Positions 8,764 through 17,099 of a stretch of 64,000 bases of DNA are shown here, one piece after another. Origin of the DNA: Butyrivibrio sp. AE2015 (GTDB taxonomy: Bacteria > Bacillota > Clostridia > Lachnospirales > Lachnospiraceae). The DNA is taken from positions 1 through 64,000 of the forward strand of contig NZ_ATVR01000003.1 in assembly GCF_000420825.1 (NCBI RefSeq), read 5' to 3'. The position numbers were made by a program, and so were the translations under genes. The first letter of the stretch is position 1; the number at the start of each line of letters is the position of its first letter. The notes under the pieces are model-generated. The model made no database searches and had not been told where the DNA came from. It saw only the letters and a list, made by a program, of their open reading frames with translations.

Positions 8764-9939
8764 ATGAGAAAAGCAAAAGCAATTATAGCTGCAGGTTTAA
8801 CAGCAGCTATGTTATTTGGATGCGGTTCTGCTGGTGATGAATCAGTTTCAGGACTTAGTGTAGAAAAACTTGATGATGTTCAGAAGACAGAAGAACCTGC
8901 AGCAGAGAGCACTGTTGAAGAGGCTGTAGACGAGGATGTTCCTCCTGCAGAGGGAATGGTAAGAAGTTACTTCACAAATGAGTGGGTTGACGAATCAGTA
9001 AACACAAACAGACCACTTGCTGTAATGTTTCCTATAAACAAAGAGGCTCAGCCACAGTATGGACTTAGCAATGTTGCTGTTTTCTATGAGATCATGGAAG
9101 AAGGCAGCATGAGCCGTCAGATGGGTGTCCTTGAAAACTGGGAAGGCCTTGAGAGAATTGGTAATATTCGAAGCATCCGTGATTATTTCGTATATGCTGC
9201 ACTTGAGTACGATCCTATCATTGTTCACTATGGCGGACCTGAGCTCTATGTTAAGTCTATTTTAACAAGAGATGACGTTGATAACTTAAACGGTGTTGGC
9301 GGTGTAATGGGTTCAGATTATGGTGCATTCTTCAGAGTTCCTGAAGGAAGTACATCAGAACACACTGCATTTACAGATGGCGCTCATGTATCAGAGGCTA
9401 TTGAGAAAGCTAAGTTTGACAAAGAGCACAGAGAAGAATTTGAAGGCGAGTCACACTTTACATTTACAGGCTATTCCAATCCTAATACTTTAGAGGATTA
9501 TGGTGAATCAGCTGTTAAGGCAACTGAGATAGATATGTCAGGATGCTTCCCTGTAACAAAGTCAGCACTTACATATGATGAGTCAAAGGGTGTATATCTT
9601 AAGACTCTTTACGGAAATCCTCAGAAGGATGCCGTGACTGGTGAGCAGCTTGCATTTGCCAATATCATTATTCAGAGAACTTATCATGAAGTTCGTGATG
9701 ATAATGGATACCTTGCATATCAGATGCATGATACAACTCGTGATGGATACTTTATCACAAAGGGTAAAATGATACATGTTACCTGGGAAAAGAATGGTGA
9801 CTACGCACCAACTACTTACTATGATGAAGCTGGAAACGAAGTTGTTTTCAACACAGGTAAGACAATGATATTTGTAGTTCAGGAGAAGGGCGGTTCTTTC
9901 TCTAAGTTCTCAGTTAATGGCGTAACATACGCAGATTGA
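8764..9939 (+). CDS. DUF3048 (YerB-like) lipoprotein
   Basis: 391 residues. A lipoprotein signal with lipobox LFGC (Cys20) is followed by an acidic linker (about 21-60) and a DUF3048 domain resembling Bacillus YerB, whose function is not firmly known. Typical family segments include RPLAVMFPINKEAQPQYGLS and GSMSRQMGV. AGAGAGGA lies about 15 bases before the ATG, a longer than usual spacing. It is bounded upstream by an inverted repeat and downstream by a hairpin terminator, so it may be a separate transcription unit. Confidence 0.9.
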   Translation: MRKAKAIIAAGLTAAMLFGCGSAGDESVSGLSVEKLDDVQKTEEPAAESTVEEAVDEDVPPAEGMVRSYFTNEWVDESVNTNRPLAVMFPINKEAQPQYGLSNVAVFYEIMEEGSMSRQMGVLENWEGLERIGNIRSIRDYFVYAALEYDPIIVHYGGPELYVKSILTRDDVDNLNGVGGVMGSDYGAFFRVPEGSTSEHTAFTDGAHVSEAIEKAKFDKEHREEFEGESHFTFTGYSNPNTLEDYGESAVKATEIDMSGCFPVTKSALTYDESKGVYLKTLYGNPQKDAVTGEQLAFANIIIQRTYHEVRDDNGYLAYQMHDTTRDGYFITKGKMIHVTWEKNGDYAPTTYYDEAGNEVVFNTGKTMIFVVQEKGGSFSKFSVNGVTYAD

Positions 9940-9956
9940 TAGACCTGGCATTATAG

Positions 9957-9990
9957 CGGACGGCAGCAATGCCGTCCGATTTTGGGTTTT
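9957..9990 (+). terminator. Rho-independent terminator after the DUF3048 gene
   Basis: A perfect 9-base stem (CGGACGGCA with TGCCGTCCG, 9957-9965 and 9970-9978) closes a GCAA tetraloop and is followed by a T-rich run broken by GGG. It lies 18 bases after the stop codon. Confidence 0.8.
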
Positions 9991-10007
9991 ACTATGAAAG
10001 GAGTAAC

Positions 10008-10877
10008 ATGGAAAAGATTATCGTTACTGGTTGCAATGGACAGCTTGGCAGAGCAATCAATAAAGAACTTGCAAGTAAATATGAGCTTGTAAATACTGAT
10101 GTTTTTCAGCAGGAAGGTATTACACCTTTAGATATAACAAATGTTGATCAGGTACTTAAACTTGCCAGGGAAGTGAAGCCTGTTGCTATTGTTAACTGTG
10201 CTGCGTATACAGCTGTTGATAAGCAGGAGAGCGACGTGGATCTTTCTTACAAGATCAATGCAATTGGCCCAAGAAACCTTGCAATTGCTGCAACTGAAAC
10301 AGGAGCAAAGCTTGTTCATGTTTCTACAGATTATGTATTTGAAGGCAACGGAACAAAACCATATATTGAGTTTGATAAGCCCAATCCTGTAAGTGTTTAT
10401 GGAAAAACAAAGCTTGCAGGTGAGGAGTTTGTAAAGCAGTTTGCAAAAGATTTCTTTATCTTAAGAACAGCATGGCTTTATGGTGATGGAAAGAATTTTG
10501 TTAAGACAATGCTCGCATTATCTGAAAATCACGACGAAGTAAGCGTAGTTAACGATCAGCTGGGTACTCCAACAAGTACTTATGAGCTTGCAAAGGCTAT
10601 AGGATATCTTCTTCCTACTGAGAATTATGGAATTTTCCACGGAACATGCGAAGGCTCAACAAACTGGGCAGACTTCACTGAAGAAATCTTCAGACTTGCC
10701 GGAAAGAGTACAAAAGTTAACCATGTTACGACTAAAGAATATCAGGAGAAGAACCCGCAGTCTGCTCCAAGACCAGCCTACAGTATTCTTGAAAACTATA
10801 TGCTGAAACTTACATCTGACTTTATGTTTGCAGACTGGCATGATGCCATTGAGAGATATATCCGTGAACTGGGTTGA
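10008..10877 (+). CDS. rfbD: dTDP-4-dehydrorhamnose reductase
   Basis: 289 residues, extended SDR fold. NAD(P) binding is by GCNGQLG near the N terminus and the active site is YGKTK (Tyr-x3-Lys). It catalyses the last step of dTDP-L-rhamnose synthesis. A longer frame starts at 9969 inside the preceding terminator, but GAAAGGAG at 9996-10003 points to the ATG at 10008. No rmlA, rmlB or rmlC is in the window, so those must lie elsewhere if rhamnose is made. Confidence 0.93.
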   Translation: MEKIIVTGCNGQLGRAINKELASKYELVNTDVFQQEGITPLDITNVDQVLKLAREVKPVAIVNCAAYTAVDKQESDVDLSYKINAIGPRNLAIAATETGAKLVHVSTDYVFEGNGTKPYIEFDKPNPVSVYGKTKLAGEEFVKQFAKDFFILRTAWLYGDGKNFVKTMLALSENHDEVSVVNDQLGTPTSTYELAKAIGYLLPTENYGIFHGTCEGSTNWADFTEEIFRLAGKSTKVNHVTTKEYQEKNPQSAPRPAYSILENYMLKLTSDFMFADWHDAIERYIRELG

Positions 10878-10894
10878 TTAGAATAGAGGTTTAA

Positions 10895-11353
10895 ATGCAA
10901 ATATTAAATGATATATTTAGCAACACGATACTCATGGCGTCTTTTTGGGGATGGCTTGTTGCTCAGGTCCTGAAAACCATAATATATGTTATTGTTAACA
11001 AGAACTTTAATCCTGAAAGACTTATGGGAGACGGCGGAATGCCCAGTTCTCATTCAGCTACGGTAATGGCTCTTGTGACATCAACTTTTTATCATTATGG
11101 AGCAGGAACCTTTGAGTTTGCAATTTCAGGAGTTTTAGCCCTGATCGTTATGCATGATGCTATGGGCGTAAGACGTCAGGCAGGAAAACAGGCAGTTGTC
11201 ATCAATAATATGATGGACTGGTTTAAAGAGCTTGATAAAGATATTCCAACAGAGCAGAGGCTTAAAGAGTTTGTTGGACATACTCCGCTTCAGGTTTTGT
11301 TTGGCGCAATTCTTGGAATCATTGTTGGCGCAGTGGTTTCCTCAATAGGATAA
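10895..11353 (+). CDS. DUF212 (divergent PAP2) membrane protein
   Basis: 152 residues, the usual family length, with about four membrane helices. The phosphatase-like motif GGMPSSHSATVMAL is clear, resembling the PAP2/vanadium haloperoxidase core, and HDAMGVRRQAGKQA supplies the second conserved block. GAGGT precedes the ATG. The substrate is unknown; a lipid phosphate is a reasonable guess for this fold but is not shown by the sequence. Confidence 0.9.
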   Translation: MQILNDIFSNTILMASFWGWLVAQVLKTIIYVIVNKNFNPERLMGDGGMPSSHSATVMALVTSTFYHYGAGTFEFAISGVLALIVMHDAMGVRRQAGKQAVVINNMMDWFKELDKDIPTEQRLKEFVGHTPLQVLFGAILGIIVGAVVSSIG

Positions 11354-11377
11354 ATAAAACACAGGAGATAACTGATA

Positions 11378-13189
11378 ATGATAACAGTTATACTTACTTG
11401 GATCTATGTTTTAGTTACCACATATCTTACAGGATTCTTTTTTCTAAATGCTATTACATCACTTGATTGTATGGCTTTTGTGAATTCAAAAGGTGTGTCA
11501 AAAAAGTATAAGATCAGATATCAGGAAAGTTATATAGTAGCCGGAATAGTTGTGGTTACTGTATTTGCTCAGTTTTTGAGTTTGTTTTGCGGCGTTGGTC
11601 TCATGGCTAACGCCTTCTTGGTTTTGTTTGATATTGCTGTAGCCTTTTACTACAGAAACAGATTATTTGAAGAATTCTATCTGATGAGACATGTTCTTTT
11701 AGCAAAAAGAGACTGGTTGTGGTATCTTCTTGTGTTTCTTCTTATGGCTTACGGAACATCTCATGGAATCATGCACTATGACTCTGACCTGTATCATGCG
11801 CAGGCTATCCACTGGATTGAGAGCGCCGGTATAGTAAAGGGCCTTGGTAATCTCCATTTGAGACTTGCTTATAACAGCGCATCCTTTGCCCTTTCTGCTT
11901 TTTATAGCTTTGCGTTTTTGGGCAAACAGTCATTACATACGATGGCCGGTTTTTTTGCATTGCTTTTAGCGTGGCAGTGTCTTGATATAAAGACTATTGT
12001 TAGAAGAAGACAGATAGTTATTTCTGATTTCCCAAGGATTGCAGCTATGTACTACCTGTTTACTATCTTTGATGAGATGGTAGCACCTGCATCTGACTAT
12101 TTTCTCTCAACACTTGTTTTTTACATTATCATCTGCTGCACTGACATGTACGTGAGACATGAAAAGGCCTTTGTGCCATACATCTTGCTTGCAATGGTGG
12201 GAATATATGCAGTTACTGTAAAGCTTTCTGCGGCGCCGATGGTTCTTTTGTCAATTATTCCAATCTATAAATTGTTCCACAGTAGGACAGCGGATAAAAT
12301 CAAAGCCTTCGGTTTTTCGGTGCTTCTTGCTTTGGTGATAACCATGCCTTTCTTTTGGAGAAATATAGTGATCTCAGGATGGCTTCTCTATCCTGTCACA
12401 TTCCTAGATTTCTTTGGCTTTGCATGGGAGATACCCAAGGGAGTTGCGCAGTATGATTCAATGGAGATCAGGACTTTTGGCCGTGGATATAATGATGTGG
12501 AAGCTTTTATGAATGTGCCCTTTTCAGAATGGGTACCAAACTGGTTTGGACAACTTTCACTCTTCTATAAGGCAATGGTGATACTCTCAATAATATCAAT
12601 TGTTATCTATGTATGTTGCGTTATATATTTTGTTTTTGTGGCAGTAGTATATAAAAAGAAACCTGGAAAGCTCATGGGGAACAAAGTATTTGATTTAAGT
12701 CATAGGAGCATGCTTAACTTTGCAGACTTTTTGACTCTTAGCGGAACACTTATCCTTTGTCTTGTTTTTTGGTTCTTTAGTGCGCCTCTTATCAGATATG
12801 GAATCGTATATGTTCTTGCGACTATTTCTATAGTATTTGGAAGAATGATAATAATGAGCCTTCATAGATCTGAGGGAGATGGTCATGGGATAAAAGAGAT
12901 ATCTTATAAAGCGCTTGTGGCACTTCTTGCTATATGGATTGTCTACAAGGGGATAAATATAGTTATTGAGGAAATTCCAAGATTTAATCCAAATTATCTT
13001 CTGGTTCAGCAGGATTATGGAACCTACGATGTTGATTCCTTTAAGCTTGGGGAAACCACGATCTACTATCCCGCAGAAGGGGATCGGGCAGGATATGCGC
13101 CATTTCCGGCTGCAACTCATGATCTTACCGGTGAAGTTGAACTCTTGGGAAATACTATAACTGATGGACTGAAAAGTGTAGGACAATAA
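11378..13189 (+). CDS. Large membrane protein resembling LIC_10190-type proteins
   Basis: 603 residues with about 12 hydrophobic segments. The extracytoplasmic region near 125-165 (YDSDLYHAQAIHWIE and GLGNLHLRLAYNSASF) resembles LIC_10190-type membrane proteins often found in polysaccharide loci. The acidic loop followed by a short conserved helix is typical of GT-C-like enzymes, so a role in glycan or lipid-linked sugar transfer is plausible but unproven. AGGAGA lies before the ATG, and a strong terminator follows the stop. Confidence 0.75.
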   Translation: MITVILTWIYVLVTTYLTGFFFLNAITSLDCMAFVNSKGVSKKYKIRYQESYIVAGIVVVTVFAQFLSLFCGVGLMANAFLVLFDIAVAFYYRNRLFEEFYLMRHVLLAKRDWLWYLLVFLLMAYGTSHGIMHYDSDLYHAQAIHWIESAGIVKGLGNLHLRLAYNSASFALSAFYSFAFLGKQSLHTMAGFFALLLAWQCLDIKTIVRRRQIVISDFPRIAAMYYLFTIFDEMVAPASDYFLSTLVFYIIICCTDMYVRHEKAFVPYILLAMVGIYAVTVKLSAAPMVLLSIIPIYKLFHSRTADKIKAFGFSVLLALVITMPFFWRNIVISGWLLYPVTFLDFFGFAWEIPKGVAQYDSMEIRTFGRGYNDVEAFMNVPFSEWVPNWFGQLSLFYKAMVILSIISIVIYVCCVIYFVFVAVVYKKKPGKLMGNKVFDLSHRSMLNFADFLTLSGTLILCLVFWFFSAPLIRYGIVYVLATISIVFGRMIIMSLHRSEGDGHGIKEISYKALVALLAIWIVYKGINIVIEEIPRFNPNYLLVQQDYGTYDVDSFKLGETTIYYPAEGDRAGYAPFPAATHDLTGEVELLGNTITDGLKSVGQ

Positions 13190-13234
13190 AAAGGCAGACA
13201 GTGGAGAACCGTCCCCACTGTCTGCCTTTATTTT
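13190..13234. terminator. Bidirectional terminator between convergent genes
   Basis: A perfect 15-base stem (13190-13204 with 13215-13229) encloses a 10-base loop. Runs of A on the left and T on the right let it act on both strands. It sits exactly between the + strand membrane protein and the - strand CAP gene, which end toward each other. Confidence 0.9.
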
Positions 13235-13667
13235 AATTAAACTCACAAGCAATATACGTTTGCCCGTTTGAATCGCTGTAGTAAGAAACTCCAACTGAAG
13301 TGAAACAGCTTCGAAGCACATTCTCCTTGTGCTTTGGCGACAAGAGCCATGCAAGCACGACGTTCTCAGCTTTGCGCTGGTTGTCATTTTCTGCGTGAGC
13401 GAGATTTTCGCCCCGGGTGTATCCAACTGTATACCAGGCTGATCCGCAGGGCCTGATATGCGAAAAGCTGCTGGCACATTCTTCTGCCCTTATTGTTGCG
13501 GCAGCTTCAAGGTCTTCACTGTATGTGAGCGTGGGCAATCCTGCAGCTTCTCTTGCTGCATTTATCTGAGATAGAATGTCATCTTTCGAAGAAGCTTTCG
13601 AGTTTATGGGAATTATCCACATTCCCATAAAAACTATGAGCAGTAATCCATATATAATTTTTTTCAT
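13233..13667 (-). CDS. Secreted CAP-domain (SCP/PR1, YkwD-like) protein
   Basis: 144 residues. A signal peptide (about 1-25, ending SKA) precedes a minimal CAP domain with conserved segments FSHIRPCGSAWY, RGENLAHA and SPKHKENVL, and an extra cysteine pair candidate (RPCGS and RSCF). CAP proteins are secreted and of varied, often unknown function in bacteria. GGGGAT on the - strand precedes the ATG. It is downstream of the araC-type gene on the same strand, with a 209-base gap that could hold its own promoter. Confidence 0.9.
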   Translation of the reverse strand: MKKIIYGLLLIVFMGMWIIPINSKASSKDDILSQINAAREAAGLPTLTYSEDLEAAATIRAEECASSFSHIRPCGSAWYTVGYTRGENLAHAENDNQRKAENVVLAWLLSPKHKENVLRSCFTSVGVSYYSDSNGQTYIACEFN

Positions 13668-13746
13668 ATAGTATCCCCGTTTATAAGAACTGAAAAAACA
13701 TCTTTCCTATAATTGGATGATACTTTAATTAATATACGAAAAACCG

Positions 13747-13752
13747 ATTATA
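13747..13752 (-). promoter_or_regulatory. Possible -10 box for the CAP gene
   Basis: TATAAT on the - strand lies about 80 bases upstream of the CAP gene start. The -35 region is poor, so the call rests on the -10 alone. The rest of the gap 13668-13876 is very A+T-rich. Confidence 0.3.
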
Positions 13753-13789
13753 AACTGTATTTAAGAGCTTTTAACAGTTTTTTAAAGTG

Positions 13790-13826
13790 AACGTTTTCGA
13801 GTTTTATAAAATATTAATAAAACGTT
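13790..13826. repeat. Nested inverted repeat between the CAP and AraC genes
   Basis: AACGTTTT (13790-13797) is mirrored by AAAACGTT (13819-13826), and a 10-base palindrome TTTTATAAAA sits between them. It lies 3' of the AraC gene and 5' of the CAP gene. It could be an operator or a weak hairpin; nothing decides between them. Confidence 0.35.
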
Positions 13827-13876
13827 TATCATATTTTTATTTTTGCGATTAAAAATCTATACCACAAGCTCTTTTA

Positions 13877-14737
13877 TCACTTCCACTGGGATCTGTATTC
13901 CATAGGGCTTATCCCCTCTATCTGCTTAAAAATACGAGAAAAGTAGTACAGAGGTGATATACCGCACTGATTTCCGATTTCCTCAACAGAGTCTGAAGAA
14001 AATCGAAGGAGCTGTTTGGCGTGGGTTATCCTGACAGATAAGAGGTAGTTGATGATCGATGTTCCAAATTGCTCTTTGAATCCTCTGGAAAGAGCGTATT
14101 TGTTTATCAGAAACTTATCTGCAAGATTATCCAACGTGATCTTTTCCTGATAGTGACTATCAAGGTATTCCCTGAGCATAAAAAGGGTCTTGGAATTGCT
14201 GTTTTCCGGTACTATATCAGGATTCCAGCTAAAAGACATAATGAAGGTAAGAAGGGATGAAAGACCTTCGTTGATTCTTATGTCCCTGATGTAATCATCA
14301 GAGTAGGCAATTGTCTTTATGCTATCAAAAATTCTTTCAATCTCATCGGGATCATCTGGATGAAAAATGGGCTGGCCACCTCTTTCTACGTACTTTAAAT
14401 AAATAGGGAGAACTACATTTCCATTGAAATGTATCCATTCAAGAGACCACAGATCCTCAGAAGTTCTGTGGGAGTAAGGCTTTTGGCAATCAATAAAGAC
14501 GCAGTCGCCTTTTTTTATCTCGTACTCCCTGCCTTCATAATCCAAATATCCACTTCCTGATCTTATGTAAAAAAATAAAAATGAGGAAAGGTTCTGCCTC
14601 TTGCTGGTATGTTTTTTCTGAGCCTTTAGAGAACCTATCTCCTGGAGGTAAAAAAGGTTACTTTTTGCGAATTCTGAAGGGGTATAAAGGAGCCTGTCAG
14701 AAGATACGTATTCACCTTGAAATAATCTGTTTTTCAT
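13877..14737 (-). CDS. AraC family transcriptional regulator
   Basis: 286 residues. An N-terminal cupin-like sensor (about 15-110, with DYEGREYEIKKGDCVFIDCQ) is joined to a C-terminal pair of helix-turn-helix motifs (about 185-284, ending GISPMEYRSQW). Upstream in-frame ATGs exist at 14779 and 14752, but GGAG nine bases before the ATG at 14737 supports the shorter form. The layout is typical of regulators of sugar use. It is divergent from gmd–fcl, making that operon a natural target, though no binding site can be proved. Confidence 0.9.
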   Translation of the reverse strand: MKNRLFQGEYVSSDRLLYTPSEFAKSNLFYLQEIGSLKAQKKHTSKRQNLSSFLFFYIRSGSGYLDYEGREYEIKKGDCVFIDCQKPYSHRTSEDLWSLEWIHFNGNVVLPIYLKYVERGGQPIFHPDDPDEIERIFDSIKTIAYSDDYIRDIRINEGLSSLLTFIMSFSWNPDIVPENSNSKTLFMLREYLDSHYQEKITLDNLADKFLINKYALSRGFKEQFGTSIINYLLSVRITHAKQLLRFSSDSVEEIGNQCGISPLYYFSRIFKQIEGISPMEYRSQWK

Positions 14738-14768
14738 AATAAAATACTCCATGACAATGATAATTGTT

Positions 14769-14797
14769 AGTATAAACAACTAATCAAGATAATGCAA
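14769..14797 (-). promoter_or_regulatory. Promoter of the AraC-type gene
   Basis: On the - strand, TTGCAT (14797-14792) and TATACT (14774-14769) are separated by 17 bases, placing the start of transcription about 25 bases before the chosen ATG. The -10 overlaps a TTGTT/AACAA inverted repeat that could be an autoregulatory site. Confidence 0.45.
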
Positions 14798-14817
14798 ATA
14801 AAAATCAAGAAAGTGAA

Positions 14818-14846
14818 TTTAAAAGGAGAAAGGCACGCAATATAAT
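14818..14846 (+). promoter_or_regulatory. Promoter of gmd–fcl
   Basis: TTTAAA (14818-14823), 17 bases, then a perfect TATAAT (14841-14846). Transcription would start near 14853, giving a 40-base leader before the gmd ATG. The -35 is weak, which suits an activator-dependent promoter next to an AraC gene. Confidence 0.55.
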
Positions 14847-14892
14847 AGCATAGAAAAATGCAAATAATTGTTTTGAATTGAAAGGAAAACTT

Positions 14893-15984
14893 ATGGCAAA
14901 AAAAGCTTTAATAACAGGTATAACAGGACAGGATGGTTCATATCTTGCAGAGTTTCTTTTGGAAAAAGGATATGACGTTCACGGTATAATCAGAAGATCA
15001 TCTGTAGATTACAGAGAGAGAATTGCTCACCTTGAAGGTCAGCCTCATTTCCACCTTCACTACGGCGATCTTGGCGATTCAATGAGCATTCTTGGTGTTG
15101 TAGGAAAGGTTCGTCCTGATGAGATCTACAACCTTGCTGCACAGTCACACGTTCAGGTTTCTTTTGACTCACCTGAGTTCACTGCAGATGTAGACGCAAC
15201 AGGTGTCCTCAGAGTATTAGAGGCTGTTCGTCAGTGCGGTCTTGCTGATACTTGCCGTATCTACCAGGCTTCAACTTCAGAACTTTACGGAAAGGTTGAG
15301 GAAGTTCCTCAGAATGAAAAGACTCCTTTCCATCCATATAGCCCATATGCTGTAGCTAAGCTCTACGGCTACTGGATCGTAAAAGAGTACAGAGAAGCTT
15401 ACAACATGTTCTGCTGCTCAGGTATTCTTTTCAACCACGAGTCAGAGAGAAGAGGAGAGACTTTCGTAACACGTAAGATCACTCTTGCTGCATCAAGAAT
15501 CGCACAGGGCAAACAGGACAAACTCTATCTTGGAAACCTTTCAAGTCTTCGTGACTGGGGATATGCTAAAGATTATGTAGAGTGTATGTGGCTTATCCTT
15601 CAGAATGACAAGCCTGAAGACTTCGTTATCGCAACAGGTGTTCAGCACTCAGTTAGAGAGTTTGCGCAGCTTGCATTCCACTATGCAGGTATCGAGCTTG
15701 AATTCAAGGGCGAAGGTGCAGATGAGAAGGGTTATGACAAGGCAACAGGTAAGGTTCTCGTAGAGGTTTCACCTGATTTCTACAGACCTACAGACGTTGT
15801 AAACCTTTGGGGCGATCCTACAAAGGCAAAAGAAAAACTTCACTGGAATCCACAGTCAACATCTTTCGAAGACCTTGTAAGAATCATGGTTGAGCATGAT
15901 ATGGCCAAGGTTGCTGTTGAGAGAGCCAATGAGCATGTTGAATTTAACCTTGCAGAGTTCCTTGAAAAAGGTATTGATAAATAA
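14893..15984 (+). CDS. gmd: GDP-mannose 4,6-dehydratase
   Basis: 363 residues. The extended SDR begins with [14 protein letters not shown] for NADP binding; the catalytic region is STSELYGK and YAVAKLYG (Tyr-x3-Lys). It converts GDP-D-mannose to GDP-4-keto-6-deoxy-D-mannose. A TTG 15 bases upstream is in frame, but AAAGGA at 14882-14887 fits the ATG at 14893. fcl follows 20 bases later, so the pair makes GDP-L-fucose for cell-surface glycans. Confidence 0.97.
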   Translation: MAKKALITGITGQDGSYLAEFLLEKGYDVHGIIRRSSVDYRERIAHLEGQPHFHLHYGDLGDSMSILGVVGKVRPDEIYNLAAQSHVQVSFDSPEFTADVDATGVLRVLEAVRQCGLADTCRIYQASTSELYGKVEEVPQNEKTPFHPYSPYAVAKLYGYWIVKEYREAYNMFCCSGILFNHESERRGETFVTRKITLAASRIAQGKQDKLYLGNLSSLRDWGYAKDYVECMWLILQNDKPEDFVIATGVQHSVREFAQLAFHYAGIELEFKGEGADEKGYDKATGKVLVEVSPDFYRPTDVVNLWGDPTKAKEKLHWNPQSTSFEDLVRIMVEHDMAKVAVERANEHVEFNLAEFLEKGIDK

Positions 15985-16004
15985 TTAAAAGAAGGTAAAA
16001 AACA

Positions 16005-16949
16005 ATGATGGATTTTGATGCAAAGATTTATGTGGCCGGCCATAGAGGAATGGTTGGATCAGCTATTGTCAGAGAACTTAACAGACAGGGATATTTTAAT
16101 ATTATCACCAGAACTCACAAAGAACTTGATCTTACAAGACAGGATGCGGTTGAAAAGTTCTTTGCAGAAGAGAAGCCTGAGTATGTTTTCCTTGCAGCTG
16201 CAAAGGTTGGCGGAATCATGGGTAACTCAGAGGCTCTTGCGGATTTCATGTATGAGAACATGATCCTTGAGATGAATGTTATCCACTCAGCATGGAAGAA
16301 CAATTGTAAAAAGGTTGAGTTCCTTGGATCATCATGTATTTATCCAAGAATGGCTCCACAGCCTATGAAAGAGGACTGCCTTCTTACATCAGCTCTTGAG
16401 AAGACCAATGAGGCATATGCTCTTGCAAAGATCTCTGGACTTAAGTACTGCGAGTATCTGAACAAGCAGTACGGAACTGATTATATTTCAGTTATGCCTA
16501 CAAACCTCTACGGACCAAATGACAACTATCATCCGACTCACTCACATGTGCTTCCTGCACTTATTCGCCGTTTCCATGAGGCAAAAGAGCAGAATCTTCC
16601 TTATGTTACATGTTGGGGAGACGGAAGCCCATTAAGAGAGTTCCTTTATGTAGACGATCTTGCAAACCTCTGCGTATTCCTTATGAATAACTACAGTGGT
16701 GATGAGACTGTTAATGCCGGAACGGGAAAAGAGCTGACAATCAAGCAGCTTACTGAGAAAGTAGCCAAGATCATTGGTTACACAGGAGAGATAAGATGGG
16801 ATCCTTCAAAGCCAAACGGCACACCAAGAAAGCTTCTTGATGTATCAAAGGCCAAGAACCTTGGATGGACCTATAAGACAGAGCTTGATGATGGTATCAG
16901 GCTTGCTTACGAGGATTTCCTTAACAATCCTATGCGCGCAGAGAGATAA
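16005..16949 (+). CDS. fcl: GDP-L-fucose synthase
   Basis: 314 residues. NADPH is bound through AGHRGMVGSAIV; the active site includes SSCIYP and YALAKISG (Tyr-x3-Lys), followed by the family block NLYGPNDNYHP. It epimerises and reduces the gmd product to GDP-L-fucose. AGAAGG precedes the ATG, and a second ATG directly before codon 2 is equivalent. A terminator follows, so gmd–fcl is a two-gene operon at the border of the main glycan locus. No obvious fucosyltransferase could be picked out from sequence alone. Confidence 0.96.
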   Translation: MMDFDAKIYVAGHRGMVGSAIVRELNRQGYFNIITRTHKELDLTRQDAVEKFFAEEKPEYVFLAAAKVGGIMGNSEALADFMYENMILEMNVIHSAWKNNCKKVEFLGSSCIYPRMAPQPMKEDCLLTSALEKTNEAYALAKISGLKYCEYLNKQYGTDYISVMPTNLYGPNDNYHPTHSHVLPALIRRFHEAKEQNLPYVTCWGDGSPLREFLYVDDLANLCVFLMNNYSGDETVNAGTGKELTIKQLTEKVAKIIGYTGEIRWDPSKPNGTPRKLLDVSKAKNLGWTYKTELDDGIRLAYEDFLNNPMRAER

Positions 16950-16966
16950 TAAATATTCAGATTTTC

Positions 16967-16993
16967 AAACCCGCCTTATTGGCGGGTTTTTTA
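16967..16993 (+). terminator. Rho-independent terminator of gmd–fcl
   Basis: A 9-base stem AAACCCGCC (16967-16975) pairs with GGCGGGTTT (16981-16989) around a TTATT loop and runs into six Ts. It lies 17 bases after the fcl stop. Confidence 0.9.
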
Positions 16994-17012
16994 GTCCAAT
17001 AAAGGCCACAGG

Positions 17013-17041
17013 TTGAAAGACCATAGCTTTAAGTGTAAAAT
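17013..17041 (+). promoter_or_regulatory. Promoter of the first glycan operon
   Basis: TTGAAA (17013-17018), exactly 17 bases, then TAAAAT (17036-17041). Both hexamers match the sigma-70 consensus at five of six positions. Transcription should start near 17048, about 50 bases before the first glycosyltransferase. It directly follows the gmd–fcl terminator. Confidence 0.7.
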
Positions 17042-17099
17042 ACTGAATAGAATTGCGCTTATTATGCGCTGAGAATTTATTTATAAGGTGGAAGTAAGA

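Noticed and set aside
12695-13477. A 260-codon open frame on the - strand across the end of the membrane protein and the CAP gene
   Set aside because: It overlaps two well-supported genes and the terminator, and its protein has no recognisable features.
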